From an uncultured Alphaproteobacteria bacterium (lineage in GTDB: Bacteria; Pseudomonadota; Alphaproteobacteria; RF32; CAG-239), in contig CALYBC010000025.1 in the NCBI GenBank assembly GCA_944393725.1, forward strand, positions 1-64,000: DNA of 64,000 nt, read 5' to 3'. Of this stretch, positions 1 through 8,799 are shown piece by piece; within the stretch, counting starts at the first letter, position 1; each line of letters begins with the position of its first letter. The notes under the pieces were generated by a model. It was not told the origin of the DNA. It saw only the letters and a list, made by a program, of their open reading frames with translations, and searched no databases. The position numbers were made by a program, and so were the translations under genes.

Positions 1-227
1 ACCGAACTTACCGAAAGTTTTGGTGGTATCTCTATTAACATATGGACATGGTCACTACAGACCTCTGCTTCTATTATGCCTATTCCTTTCCATCGGCATA
101 ATTCTCTTAAAATATGCCCTATTTCTAGGCGACGACCTCCGTAAAAGGCCTTTCTACGATATTTGGGTGCGAAAACAACATGATATTTGCAATTCCATGT
201 TGTGTGTGCTATTGTATGTGTGTTCAA
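1..227 (-). CDS. tnpA: IS200/IS605-family transposase TnpA, N-terminal part (runs off the window)
   Basis: Reading the minus strand from a TTG at 227 gives 75 residues with no stop before the window edge. They contain the family's PKYRR stretch near residues 21-25 and the HUH motif HVHMLIEIPPK (H60, H62), which binds the metal ion in Y1 single-strand transposases. The catalytic tyrosine lies in the missing C-terminal half. An AGGAG (236-240) sits 8 bases before the TTG and is buried in a long inverted repeat, a known way of keeping IS200 transposase low. The element lies just beyond the hydA terminator, so hydA is not interrupted. The family call is secure; the start codon is inferred from the ribosome binding site. 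Confidence 0.85.
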   Translation of the reverse strand, partial: MNTHTIAHTTWNCKYHVVFAPKYRRKAFYGGRRLEIGHILRELCRWKGIGIIEAEVCSDHVHMLIEIPPKLSVSS

Positions 228-230
228 AAA

Positions 231-296
231 AAAAACTCCTTTGCTTTTGTTAGACTCTTGCCAGACCGTCTAACTTACTGTAGCAAAGGAGTTTTT
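231..296 (-). promoter_or_regulatory. RBS-sequestering hairpin of the IS200 leader
   Basis: A 14-base inverted repeat (231-244 with 283-296) encloses a second perfect one, GTTAGAC (248-254) with GTCTAAC (268-274). The outer arm contains the AGGAG of tnpA, so the folded transcript would hide the ribosome binding site. A hairpin with this role is established for IS200; here it is inferred from position and pairing. Confidence 0.7.
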
Positions 297-323
297 TATG
301 TGTAAAGCTATAAGCTCTCCGGA

Positions 324-344
324 ACTACCGGCCTAGCCGGTAGT
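324..344. repeat. Palindrome at the IS200 left end
   Basis: A perfect 9-base stem (324-332 with 336-344) with a 3-base loop lies between the tnpA leader and the hydA terminator. IS200/IS605 elements carry a subterminal hairpin at the left end that the transposase recognises, and IS200 also has a terminator-like palindrome there. The outer end of the element is probably within 345-358; the exact cleavage site cannot be fixed from one copy. Confidence 0.55.
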
Positions 345-358
345 TTTCTTGTTACAAT

Positions 359-387
359 AAAAAAGCCGGATTTTCATCCGGCTTTTT
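359..387 (-). terminator. Rho-independent terminator of hydCBA
   Basis: A GCCGGAT / ATCCGGC stem with a 4-base loop is flanked by A and T runs directly after the hydA stop codon. The T run follows the stem on the minus strand, as expected for the end of the hydrogenase operon. Confidence 0.85.
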
Positions 388-388
388 A

Positions 389-2155
389 CTATTTATACAA
401 ATCGCGTTGGCGATATTTAGTATGTAGCAGCTCATGAGCCTTACCTTCGCCGGCCTTGCCCAAAAATTCATCATACATTTGTTTAATCGATTCGTTATGA
501 TGAGACATTCTGTTAGCGGCTTCTTCGTCTTCATCGTTCAACCCTTTTGAACGGAGTTTACGAATTTCATCATTAATACCCCATGGTTTTGGCAAGTTAT
601 GCATCATCACTTTAGGTTGTCCGCCACCGGCAATACATCCGCCGCGACAAGCCATAACTTCAACAAAGTGATAAGGCAATTCCTCGCCATTGGCCGCAGC
701 TTCTCTGATTGTATTCATCACTTCTTCCACGTTACCAACCCCGTTTACCACCGCGATTCTTATCTTAGTTCCGTTAATATCAACCTCGGCAGCCTTGACC
801 CCGTCAAGACCGTCAATCTCGGCAAAATTAAGCATACCCAACTCTTGCCCCGTGATATAGAAATAAGCCGTACGCAAAGCAGCCGTCATCACACCGCCGG
901 TAACGCCGAAAATGGTTGCTGCTCCTGAATACTCGCCTAACGGACTATCAGCCGCTTCTTCCGGTAATCCCTTAAAATTAATACCGGCTTGGCGTATCAT
1001 TTTAGCCAATTCTCTGGTCGTCAACACTACATCAACATCTTGAAACCCAGAAGAAGCCATAGTCTCATGGCGGTGAATTTCCCATTTCTTTGCCGTACAG
1101 GGCATAATCGAAATCACCCGCATTTTATCCGGCGACACACCTGCTTTTTGTGCATAATAAGTTTTGGCAACGGCACCAACCATCTGGTGCGGTGATTTGC
1201 AAGTCGACAAATTAGGAATATTTTCCGGATAATATTTTTCCACATAATCCACCCAAGCCGGACAGCAAGAAGTAAACATCGGCAAGTTATCTTTCTCACT
1301 AAATCTTCTGACAAACTCGGTTGCCTCTTCAATAATCGTCAAATCAGCACCAAAGTTGGTATCAAAAATTTTATTAAAGCCGATTCTCCGCAATGCCGCA
1401 TAGATTTTACCGGTTAAATTTTCACCGAAATCATAGCCGAATTCTTCACCCAAGGCCACTCTTACCGCCGGAGCAATTTGCACCACGGTAAACAAATCTT
1501 TATCTTTGAGCATATCCCAAACTTTTTGGGTATCGTCATATTCAACAATTGCACCGGTCGGACAGTGAGCCGCACACTGACCGCATTTAATACAAGGTGT
1601 ATTGGCCAAATCAGTATCGTTAGCGCCGGTAATTTTGGTTGCCAGCCCCCTATTTTGATAGCTCAAAGCCCACACATTTTGTTGATTTTGGCAAATATCA
1701 ACACAGCGACCGCAAACAATACATTTTGCCGGTTCCAAGACTATTGCCTGAGTCGATTCGTCTTTTTCCGATGGAGCCAAAATTTTCCTAATCTCATCAC
1801 GATCAACCCCCATTTGCATAGCCATTTCTTGCAATTCGCACTGTCCGCTTCTGGCACATTTCAAGCAATCATTGGGGTGATTACTCAAGATCAATTCCAA
1901 CACGGTCTTTCTGGTTTCTTGCAACTCGGCATCATTGGTCACAACCTCCATTCCTTCTGCCACCGGAGTACTGCAAGAGCGTAAGATTCTGCCGCCGACT
2001 TTTACAATACACATCCCACATCCGGCAGAAGGATCCACATCGGGGTGCTTACACAAAGTCGGAATATCGATTTGCACTTTTCTGGCCGCATCCAAGATAC
2101 TGGTGCCGCTTTCAACTTCTACATCAAAACTATCAATTTTAAGCTTTACCATCAT
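389..2155 (-). CDS. hydA: [FeFe] hydrogenase catalytic subunit, NADH-linked type
   Basis: 588 residues. The protein makes or uses H2 at an H-cluster and passes electrons to its HydB/HydC partners. Clusters in order: N-terminal [2Fe-2S] (C35, C46, C49, C61), His-Cys [4Fe-4S] (H93, C97, C100, C106), two ferredoxin [4Fe-4S] (C145-C155 and C188-C198), then the H-cluster domain with TSCCPAW (295-301), MPCTAKKWE (351-359) and MACRGGC (501-507). All H-cluster ligands and the proton-transfer cysteine C297 are present, so it should be active. A small-subunit-type tail follows. The start overlaps the hydB stop as TAATG; a second ATG one codon later is equally possible. It is the last gene of hydC-hydB-hydA. 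The maturase gene hydF is at 61498-62706. Confidence 0.96.
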   Translation of the reverse strand: MMVKLKIDSFDVEVESGTSILDAARKVQIDIPTLCKHPDVDPSAGCGMCIVKVGGRILRSCSTPVAEGMEVVTNDAELQETRKTVLELILSNHPNDCLKCARSGQCELQEMAMQMGVDRDEIRKILAPSEKDESTQAIVLEPAKCIVCGRCVDICQNQQNVWALSYQNRGLATKITGANDTDLANTPCIKCGQCAAHCPTGAIVEYDDTQKVWDMLKDKDLFTVVQIAPAVRVALGEEFGYDFGENLTGKIYAALRRIGFNKIFDTNFGADLTIIEEATEFVRRFSEKDNLPMFTSCCPAWVDYVEKYYPENIPNLSTCKSPHQMVGAVAKTYYAQKAGVSPDKMRVISIMPCTAKKWEIHRHETMASSGFQDVDVVLTTRELAKMIRQAGINFKGLPEEAADSPLGEYSGAATIFGVTGGVMTAALRTAYFYITGQELGMLNFAEIDGLDGVKAAEVDINGTKIRIAVVNGVGNVEEVMNTIREAAANGEELPYHFVEVMACRGGCIAGGGQPKVMMHNLPKPWGINDEIRKLRSKGLNDEDEEAANRMSHHNESIKQMYDEFLGKAGEGKAHELLHTKYRQRDLYK

Positions 2156-3840
2156 TAGTTCTCCCCTGCAGCCTTTTTGTTATCCACCAACTTGTTTTGA
2201 TACTCATCCTCATAAAATTTGAGCGTTGACAATACCGGATTCGGAGCGGTCTGGCCCAAGCCGCATAATGAGGCTTTTTGCATGGCCGCCGCAATTTTTC
2301 TTAATTGAGCCAAATCTTTTTTGGTTCCTTTTCCTTTATTAATTTTATCAAGCAAGCTCAACATTTGCTTACCGCCGATTCTGCACGGAGCACATTTTCC
2401 GCAAGACTCATCAACCGTAAAATCAAGATAGAACTTAGCAATCGAGACCATATCAGAAGTATCATCCATTACGATCATACCGCCAGAACCCATGATAGAA
2501 CCGACTTTTTTAAGTTCTTCATAGCACACCGGCATGTTCATATATTCTTTAGGAATAACACCGCCTGACGGTCCACCGGTCTGCACGGCCTTAAGCTTTT
2601 TACCGTTTGGAACACCGCCGCCGATTTCATTAACAATTTCGTTTATAGTAGTTCCCATCGGTACTTCAATCAAGCCTGAATGCTCAACCTGACCGGTTAA
2701 AGCAAATACTTTTGTACCCTTAGAAGTTTCGGTACCAAACGAGGCAAACCAATCGGCCCCTTTAAGCAAAATCTTTGCCACATTAGCCAAAGTCTCAACA
2801 TTATTAACGCAAGATGGCTTACCCCACAAACCTTTATTGGTAGGATAAGGAGGACGCGGACGCGGTGTACCTCTGGCTCCTTCGATTGAATGGATCAAAG
2901 CGGTTTCTTCACCACAAACGAAAGCACCTGCACCAAGCCTGATATCGACATTAAAGCAGAAATCAGTTCCCATAATATTGTTACCGAGCAGGCGATTCTT
3001 TTTGCACGCCTTAATAGCTTTTTCCAATCTTTCCACCGCTAAAGGATATTCTGCTCTGACATAGAACCAACCTTCTGTTGCTCCGATTGCATAGGCTGCA
3101 ATCATCATACCTTCGATTACGGCATGAGGATCTCCCTCCAATATTGATCTATCCATATAAGCTCCGGGATCACCTTCATCACCGTTGCAAATAATAAATT
3201 TTTCATCAACCGTCGGCACTTTGGCGGCCAATTCCCACTTCATACCGGTAGAAAATCCACCACCGCCGCGGCCGCGCAATCCCGACTTTTTAATTTCGGC
3301 CACCACCTGTTCAGGTGTCATGGTTTTCAAGGCTTTTTCCAAAGCTAAATAACCGCCTCTGGCAATATATTCTTGAATATCTTCAGGATCCATATGTCCG
3401 GTATTTTGCAACACCACCTTCTCTTGTCTGGTAAAGAACGGTAAATCAAGAGACAAAATATGCTCTTGCAACTTTTCCGGCACGGCAAAATCACCCTGAG
3501 TATTTATTGCCGGCCATACATACTCATTCATAATAGCGACCACGGCTTCACTGTCCAATCGTTTGAACAATACATCTTTTTTACCCTTAATCTCCACTCT
3601 GATTAACGGCCCTTGAGCACACAGTCCCATACAGCCTGTCGCCACGATTCTAATTTTGTCTTCTGCCTCTTTTTCGGCAATAAAATTTTTCATCAAATCG
3701 ATTAAGTCATCGCTTCCGGAAGACTTACAACCGGTAGAATGGCAGCAATAAATCGAGCACACAAATCTTTCAATTTCGGCTAACTTGTTTTTAGCCATTT
3801 CGTGAATATCAAATCTTTTATCCAAATCTATATCGGCCAT
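2155..3840 (-). CDS. hydB: NADH-binding NuoF-like subunit of the [FeFe] hydrogenase
   Basis: 561 residues. It links NAD(H) to the hydrogenase through FMN. Order: N-terminal thioredoxin-like [2Fe-2S] region (CHSTGCKSSG and GCMGLCAQGP), the NuoF core with the NADH/FMN loop GRGGGGFSTGMKWE and CNGDEGDPGAYMDRS, an SLBB-like part, and a [4Fe-4S] site ESCGKCAPCRIGG followed by CGLGQTAPNP. The protein ends about 25 residues later, so the C-terminal two-cluster ferredoxin domain of many electron-bifurcating HydB proteins is absent. The ATG at 3840 is chosen over one 33 bases upstream because AAGGAG lies 7 bases before it and the hydC stop is 1 base away. Confidence 0.95.
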   Translation of the reverse strand: MADIDLDKRFDIHEMAKNKLAEIERFVCSIYCCHSTGCKSSGSDDLIDLMKNFIAEKEAEDKIRIVATGCMGLCAQGPLIRVEIKGKKDVLFKRLDSEAVVAIMNEYVWPAINTQGDFAVPEKLQEHILSLDLPFFTRQEKVVLQNTGHMDPEDIQEYIARGGYLALEKALKTMTPEQVVAEIKKSGLRGRGGGGFSTGMKWELAAKVPTVDEKFIICNGDEGDPGAYMDRSILEGDPHAVIEGMMIAAYAIGATEGWFYVRAEYPLAVERLEKAIKACKKNRLLGNNIMGTDFCFNVDIRLGAGAFVCGEETALIHSIEGARGTPRPRPPYPTNKGLWGKPSCVNNVETLANVAKILLKGADWFASFGTETSKGTKVFALTGQVEHSGLIEVPMGTTINEIVNEIGGGVPNGKKLKAVQTGGPSGGVIPKEYMNMPVCYEELKKVGSIMGSGGMIVMDDTSDMVSIAKFYLDFTVDESCGKCAPCRIGGKQMLSLLDKINKGKGTKKDLAQLRKIAAAMQKASLCGLGQTAPNPVLSTLKFYEDEYQNKLVDNKKAAGEN

Positions 3841-3841
3841 T

Positions 3842-4315
3842 TTAGTTCTCCTTAAAAGCTTGACGCCATTCATCCAAAATTTGCGGCACCACTTCCGGCG
3901 TCATTCTTCCATAAGTCTTCCCGTTTACCACGCACACCGGAGCCAAACCGCAACATCCGACGCATCGCACGCTCTGCAAGTGGAACATTTTATCGGGAGT
4001 ACTTTCACCCTCGTTAATACCCAACTCGGCCTTAAACTTCTCCAAGACCTTATCATTTCCCTTCAAATAACAAGCTGTTCCCGTGCAAACCGAAATGACA
4101 GCCTTTCCCGGAGCCTCCAATTTAAAAAAGTTATAAAAAGTCAAAACCTCGTATATTCTTGCTAAAGGAATTCCCATACCCAAAGATACATCCACGGCAT
4201 CTTGCCAGTCTACATACCCCTTAACATCTTGAATTTCATGCAAAGCCATAATCAAAGAGCCGCGCTTTTTTCGCCACTTATTGGCGATTTGTGCGGCTTG
4301 CGAAGTTTCAACCAT
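3842..4315 (-). CDS. hydC: NuoE-like [2Fe-2S] subunit of the [FeFe] hydrogenase
   Basis: 157 residues, the usual size of NuoE/HydC. A helical N-terminal part is followed by a thioredoxin-like fold with the [2Fe-2S] ligands CTGTAC and CVGCCGLAPVC. It carries electrons between the HydB flavin and the other clusters. AGGAGA lies 6 bases before the ATG. First gene of hydCBA; a promoter-like sequence lies just upstream (4351-4379). Confidence 0.94.
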   Translation of the reverse strand: MVETSQAAQIANKWRKKRGSLIMALHEIQDVKGYVDWQDAVDVSLGMGIPLARIYEVLTFYNFFKLEAPGKAVISVCTGTACYLKGNDKVLEKFKAELGINEGESTPDKMFHLQSVRCVGCCGLAPVCVVNGKTYGRMTPEVVPQILDEWRQAFKEN

Positions 4316-4350
4316 CTGCGTCTCCTGAAAAGATTAATCAACTGTCGAGA

Positions 4351-4379
4351 ATCATAGCGGTAAAAAAAATCAACTTCAA
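4351..4379 (-). promoter_or_regulatory. Likely sigma70-type promoter of hydCBA
   Basis: On the minus strand TTGAAG (4374-4379) and TATGAT (4351-4356) are 17 bases apart, 35 bases before the hydC ATG. The spacing is ideal and the hexamers are close to consensus. No operator could be recognised. Confidence 0.45.
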
Positions 4380-4481
4380 GTACAAATTTAGTTACTAAAA
4401 ACATTTTGACAATTCACAAAAAATCGACCATCTTGCATAAAGCAGTTTAAATATAAAATATAATGGTTATAATCGGCAGTT

Positions 4482-5618
4482 ATGAAAAGACTAAACATAT
4501 ACATCACCAAACAAATTATTATCGGCTTTTTGCTGATAAGTTTTTCATTAATGTCGATTATCTGGCTGTCGCAATCCCTAAGATTTTTGGATATGATTGC
4601 CTCTAAAGGCATTACCATCGGTATATTTGTTGAACTCACCACTTTATTAATGCCTCGTATTTTTACCATCCTTGCTCCAATTTCGCTGTTTGCGGCAGTT
4701 TTATTTGTATATAATAGAATGTTGTCAGATCAAGAACTTATCGTCATGAAATCATCTGGCATAAGTCCCTGGCAACTATCCAAACCGGCAATTTTTTGCG
4801 GCTTTATATTGGTCATCCTAAACATTTATGTTATGAACATTGGAATACCGAAAGCTGAGAACGCCTTTAACGATTTGGAATGGAAAATAAAGAACAATGT
4901 TTCGCACTTAATGTTTCGCGAAGGTGAATTTACGACCATCCAGCCGGAGCTTACGGTATTTGTCACCAGTCATGACAAAGACGGCAGTGTTGGTGGAATT
5001 TTGATAAACGACGAACGCAATCCCCGCTTAAAATCGACCACCACTGCCGAAAAAGGCGTTATTATACAAACTTCCAAAGGTCCTCGCATAGTTTTGGTAA
5101 ATGGCAACCGTCAAGAAATTAACAAAAAAAGCGGCAGTTTCTATTCGGTTAATTTTGAAAAATATTCGGTTGATTTTGGCCTAAAAGAAACCAAGGCTCG
5201 TCGCAAAAACAGTGTTCGTGTTCAATCATTCAAAGAGCTCATTACCTCAGTAAAAAATAATCAAATACCCGTCGAAGAACGACGCAAAATGTTTGTCGAA
5301 GGCAACAAAAGAATAACCACACCGCTGTTAGCAATAGTCTACGCTCTTATAGCCTGCACCGGACTTTTGGTAAGCAACTTTAACCGCCGCGGTCAGAGTA
5401 AAGTTGTTTGTCTGTCTTTAACTGCGGTAATTTTAATCCAAGCCATTGATTTAACTTCGGGTAATTTAGCCGCCAAAAATTTGTGGTGGCTGATTCTGAT
5501 GTATACTAACATTTTGTTACCCTTGTTTGCTTGTCTGGTTCTTTTGGTTTTTCCACAAATTTTGCACCGCCGGCGTCGGCAAAAAAATCCCTATACAAAA
5601 GGAGCCGCCGATGTCTAA
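4482..5618 (+). CDS. lptF: LPS export permease of the LptF/LptG family, probably LptF
   Basis: 378 residues with the YjgP/YjgQ layout: two N-terminal membrane helices (about 12-32 and 50-82), one near 98-118, a periplasmic beta-rich part (about 130-260), and three C-terminal helices from about 277. The partner permease, with the ATPase LptB, would extract LPS from the inner membrane. Position before lptD, surA and rsmA matches the alphaproteobacterial cluster, but only one permease gene is here where lptF and lptG usually lie in tandem. Its stop overlaps the lptD start by 8 bases. LptF rather than LptG is inferred from the start of the protein and its position; the family is certain. Confidence 0.85.
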   Translation: MKRLNIYITKQIIIGFLLISFSLMSIIWLSQSLRFLDMIASKGITIGIFVELTTLLMPRIFTILAPISLFAAVLFVYNRMLSDQELIVMKSSGISPWQLSKPAIFCGFILVILNIYVMNIGIPKAENAFNDLEWKIKNNVSHLMFREGEFTTIQPELTVFVTSHDKDGSVGGILINDERNPRLKSTTTAEKGVIIQTSKGPRIVLVNGNRQEINKKSGSFYSVNFEKYSVDFGLKETKARRKNSVRVQSFKELITSVKNNQIPVEERRKMFVEGNKRITTPLLAIVYALIACTGLLVSNFNRRGQSKVVCLSLTAVILIQAIDLTSGNLAAKNLWWLILMYTNILLPLFACLVLLVFPQILHRRRRQKNPYTKGAADV

Positions 5619-7866
5619 ACACACCTTACTGCTACTGTCCGGAATATGTTTACTGCCGCTGGTATCTTTAGCCTCTGATGACAGTCTGGTGCTGTTAAAC
5701 ACCAAAAAGACCATTGAAGCAACGCGTCCTAAACCTAACAGTCATGTTGACCCCAAGCATAACATGACCGACATAATAAACACCCGGACAAAAGAGCCGA
5801 CCGACATATATTTTAGTGCCGACGAGATGGAGAACGATGCCGAAAACGGTATTATCACCGCCAAAGGTGCTGTTGAAATAATAAGAGAAAACATCACGCT
5901 TAGAGCCGATAAAGTAGTTTATGACCAAAAAAGCGACAAAATCAACGCCGAAGGTAATGTTGTACTTCTTGATGACACCGGCAATGTAATGTTCGCCGAC
6001 AAAATAGATTTGAGCGAACGCATGCAAAATGCCGATGTTGCAAACATTAAGGTGGTATTGTCTGACAAGACCCGCATGGCCGCCAACTCATTTCATAAAA
6101 AGATCAATGATAAAAAGGTGTTAAGGCAAGCCATCTACACCCCCTGCGATAATTGCAAAGGCGAATCCCCGCTTTGGCAACTCAAGGCCGATAAAGTCAT
6201 ACACAATCCCCAAGATCAAAACATTGAGTACCAAAATGCCTTTTTGGAAGTCAAAGGAGTACCGGTTCTGTACTCACCCTATTTTTCGCATCCCGACCCG
6301 ACGGTAAAACATCGTTCTGGTTTTCTTTTTCCGCGGATTCTTAGCAGCAGTTATCTTGGTGCAGCCATCCAGCCACAATATTTTTGGGATATATCACCGC
6401 AAGAAAACTTCACCTTTAATCCGATTCTGTCATCTGATAAAGGCTTAGTCTATTCTGGTATTTTCAACAAATATTTCTATCGCGGCGAACTAAACGCTTC
6501 CGGCACTTTTCTCCGCGATGAAGACAGCGACAAAAATCGCGGTAACTTATTCTTATACGGTCGTTACGAAATCAATGATTATTGGGTAGCAGACACCGAT
6601 ATTAATTATGCCTCCGATCACAATTATCTAAAGGATTTGTCCTTACCTAAGCAAGATGATTCTTGGCTCACCTCAAGGATACGATTACAAGCCTTTGACA
6701 ATCGTAATTATGCAGCCATTGAGGGCTATTATTATGATATGCTGAGCTATAATCTACAAAACCGTGATACTCCGTATGTTATTCCGTTAATGACCTACGA
6801 AAACATATCATCTCCTGACCAATACGGAGCCTATTTTAAAAATACATTCAACACCGCTTCGGTTTACCACGATGACGAAGACACCTCTTCGCAAAGGGCA
6901 ACCATGATAAACTCTTGGAATTTACCCTACACCAGTCCCTACGGAGAAAAATATCGCTTAGTCGCTTCGGTAAAATCTGACCTCTACTACATTAATAAAT
7001 ACCTAAATGACGAAGGAGAAGAATTTAGCGGAGCAACAGGACGAATTTTTCCGCAATTAGGATTAGAATGGCGTTTACCCTTCGTAAAAAACACTCCGGC
7101 CACATCACAAATACTTGAGCCGATAATTGTAGCCGCCATATCGCCAAACCAAGACAATGATCCGGAAAAAATTCCCAATACCGATAGCCGAGATATAGAA
7201 ATAACTGATGTCAATATATTTGACCTTGATCGCTACTCCGGATACGACCGCAACGACACCGGCAGTAGAGTAAGTTATGGATTAAATTGGAGTTTTTATG
7301 GTAAAAAATGGGGGCGTTCATCATTATTGCTGGCTCAAACCTACGAATTTGACAAAGATAATGATCTCTTCAACACCTCAGACGAAAACAGCCATTTTTC
7401 TGACTATGTAGGCCGTCTATATGCCGCTCCCAACGAATATTTTGATATCAACTATCGTTTTAAGTTAGATAAAGATAATTTTGACATTAATTACAGCGAA
7501 TTAAGTTCTTCACTCGGTACCGACATTTTAAGATTATATGTTTCCTACATTTTATTTCCGGAACAAGACTATTATGAGGAACTAAAAGAACTCTACCCCG
7601 ATTATTTTGACAGCCGCCGTGAAGAGATATACTTATCTCTCAGTTCAAAAATAACCCGCAACTGGTCTGTAGATATCTTCAGCAGACAAGATCTGGTCAA
7701 TAATGAAACTATTTCCAACGGCGGCGGTTTTGCATATGAGGATGAATGCTCAAGATTTGCATTTCACATAGAAAAAGAATATTCCGACGACCCCGATAAC
7801 GAAAATGATTTCAACCTATATGTATCATTTTACCTCAAGACCCTCGGTGGAGTTGGCACCAATTAG
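5611..7866 (+). CDS. lptD: LPS-assembly outer-membrane protein LptD
   Basis: 751 residues. A signal peptide (about 1-21) leads to an OstA/LptA-like beta-jellyroll (about 65-165) that receives LPS, then the LptD barrel that inserts it into the outer membrane. The CDNC motif (C179, C182) follows the jellyroll and another cysteine lies near the C-terminus (DECSR), so disulfides of the kind LptD needs are possible. The ATG at 5611 has AAAAGGAG upstream and gives a proper signal peptide. It overlaps the end of the permease gene, so the two are co-translated. Confidence 0.93.
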   Translation: MSKHTLLLLSGICLLPLVSLASDDSLVLLNTKKTIEATRPKPNSHVDPKHNMTDIINTRTKEPTDIYFSADEMENDAENGIITAKGAVEIIRENITLRADKVVYDQKSDKINAEGNVVLLDDTGNVMFADKIDLSERMQNADVANIKVVLSDKTRMAANSFHKKINDKKVLRQAIYTPCDNCKGESPLWQLKADKVIHNPQDQNIEYQNAFLEVKGVPVLYSPYFSHPDPTVKHRSGFLFPRILSSSYLGAAIQPQYFWDISPQENFTFNPILSSDKGLVYSGIFNKYFYRGELNASGTFLRDEDSDKNRGNLFLYGRYEINDYWVADTDINYASDHNYLKDLSLPKQDDSWLTSRIRLQAFDNRNYAAIEGYYYDMLSYNLQNRDTPYVIPLMTYENISSPDQYGAYFKNTFNTASVYHDDEDTSSQRATMINSWNLPYTSPYGEKYRLVASVKSDLYYINKYLNDEGEEFSGATGRIFPQLGLEWRLPFVKNTPATSQILEPIIVAAISPNQDNDPEKIPNTDSRDIEITDVNIFDLDRYSGYDRNDTGSRVSYGLNWSFYGKKWGRSSLLLAQTYEFDKDNDLFNTSDENSHFSDYVGRLYAAPNEYFDINYRFKLDKDNFDINYSELSSSLGTDILRLYVSYILFPEQDYYEELKELYPDYFDSRREEIYLSLSSKITRNWSVDIFSRQDLVNNETISNGGGFAYEDECSRFAFHIEKEYSDDPDNENDFNLYVSFYLKTLGGVGTN

Positions 7867-7884
7867 CACATAAGGAGTAACAAT

Positions 7885-8784
7885 ATGTTAAAAAAGCTTT
7901 TAGTGATTTTATTGATTTTAGCTGGTATTTCAACAGCAAATGCTGCCGCCTTCAAGATCGCGGCACTTGTCAACGGAGATATAATCTCAAACGAAGATTT
8001 GTCTGACCAAAGGGCAATATTTATGCTCAATTCTCCAATTCCGTACAATGAACAGACCAAAAATATGATTAATGAACGAGTTCTTGCACAAACCATTGAA
8101 CAAAAAATCAAATCACAAGCCATTGCCAAAGCCGGCATTTCCGTAAGTGACGAAGAAGTAAACAATCAGCTAAAAATATGGGCACAAAAAAACAAACTCA
8201 ATATTTCATCCTTAGAGAAAAAGATCAATAAAACAGCTTTGGCAGAGAACATCCGCACCGAAATTGGCTGGATAAAATTGATTCGCCGCCAATTTTATCA
8301 AACCTCCGGGCTGACACAAAAAGAAATTGACGAAACCATCAAAGAAGTAACCCAAGATATGAGTATAAAAAAATATTTGGTTTCGGAAATATTTATCAAA
8401 AAAGAAAATGCCAAGGACATTGACGGATTGGTAGCCAAATTGCGTGAGGATCCGCGTTTTGAATTATATGCGGCGCACTTTTCGGAAGCACCATCGGCAG
8501 CCAACGGAGGTAATTTAGGTTGGATAAACTCCGGTAAGATGCTTTCATCTCTTGAAATGCGTTTATCAAAGATGAAACCAGGAGAAGTAAGTGACGCTAT
8601 TTTAATTGGCAACGGCTACTACATTGTCAAGTTGCAACAAGTTTTTGATCCTAAGCAAAACCCCAATTTCACACCTGACCAAAAAGAAATCAAGACCTTG
8701 CTTGAGAACCAAAAGATGGAAGCAATATCCAAGAAGCAATTGCAAGATATCAAGCAAACTGCCATTATAGAAATAAAAAAATAA
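7885..8784 (+). CDS. surA: Periplasmic chaperone / peptidyl-prolyl isomerase SurA
   Basis: 299 residues with a signal peptide ending near residue 20 (STANA). A SurA-type N-terminal helical domain (about 25-140) precedes one parvulin domain (about 145-245) containing HFSEAPSAANGGNLGW. SurA keeps outer-membrane proteins such as LptD foldable, which fits its place 18 bases after lptD. E. coli SurA has two parvulin domains; one is common in alphaproteobacteria. AAGGAG lies before the ATG. pdxA, often found between surA and rsmA, is missing. Confidence 0.9.
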   Translation: MLKKLLVILLILAGISTANAAAFKIAALVNGDIISNEDLSDQRAIFMLNSPIPYNEQTKNMINERVLAQTIEQKIKSQAIAKAGISVSDEEVNNQLKIWAQKNKLNISSLEKKINKTALAENIRTEIGWIKLIRRQFYQTSGLTQKEIDETIKEVTQDMSIKKYLVSEIFIKKENAKDIDGLVAKLREDPRFELYAAHFSEAPSAANGGNLGWINSGKMLSSLEMRLSKMKPGEVSDAILIGNGYYIVKLQQVFDPKQNPNFTPDQKEIKTLLENQKMEAISKKQLQDIKQTAIIEIKK

Positions 8785-8799
8785 TTTAAGGCTTGGGCT

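Noticed and set aside
20..253. 77-residue hydrophobic plus-strand reading frame
   Set aside because: It is the antisense of the IS200 transposase, whose minus-strand reading shows the HUH motif.
1478..1984. 168-residue frame opposite hydA
   Set aside because: Antisense shadow of the ferredoxin region of the hydrogenase, with no start signals.
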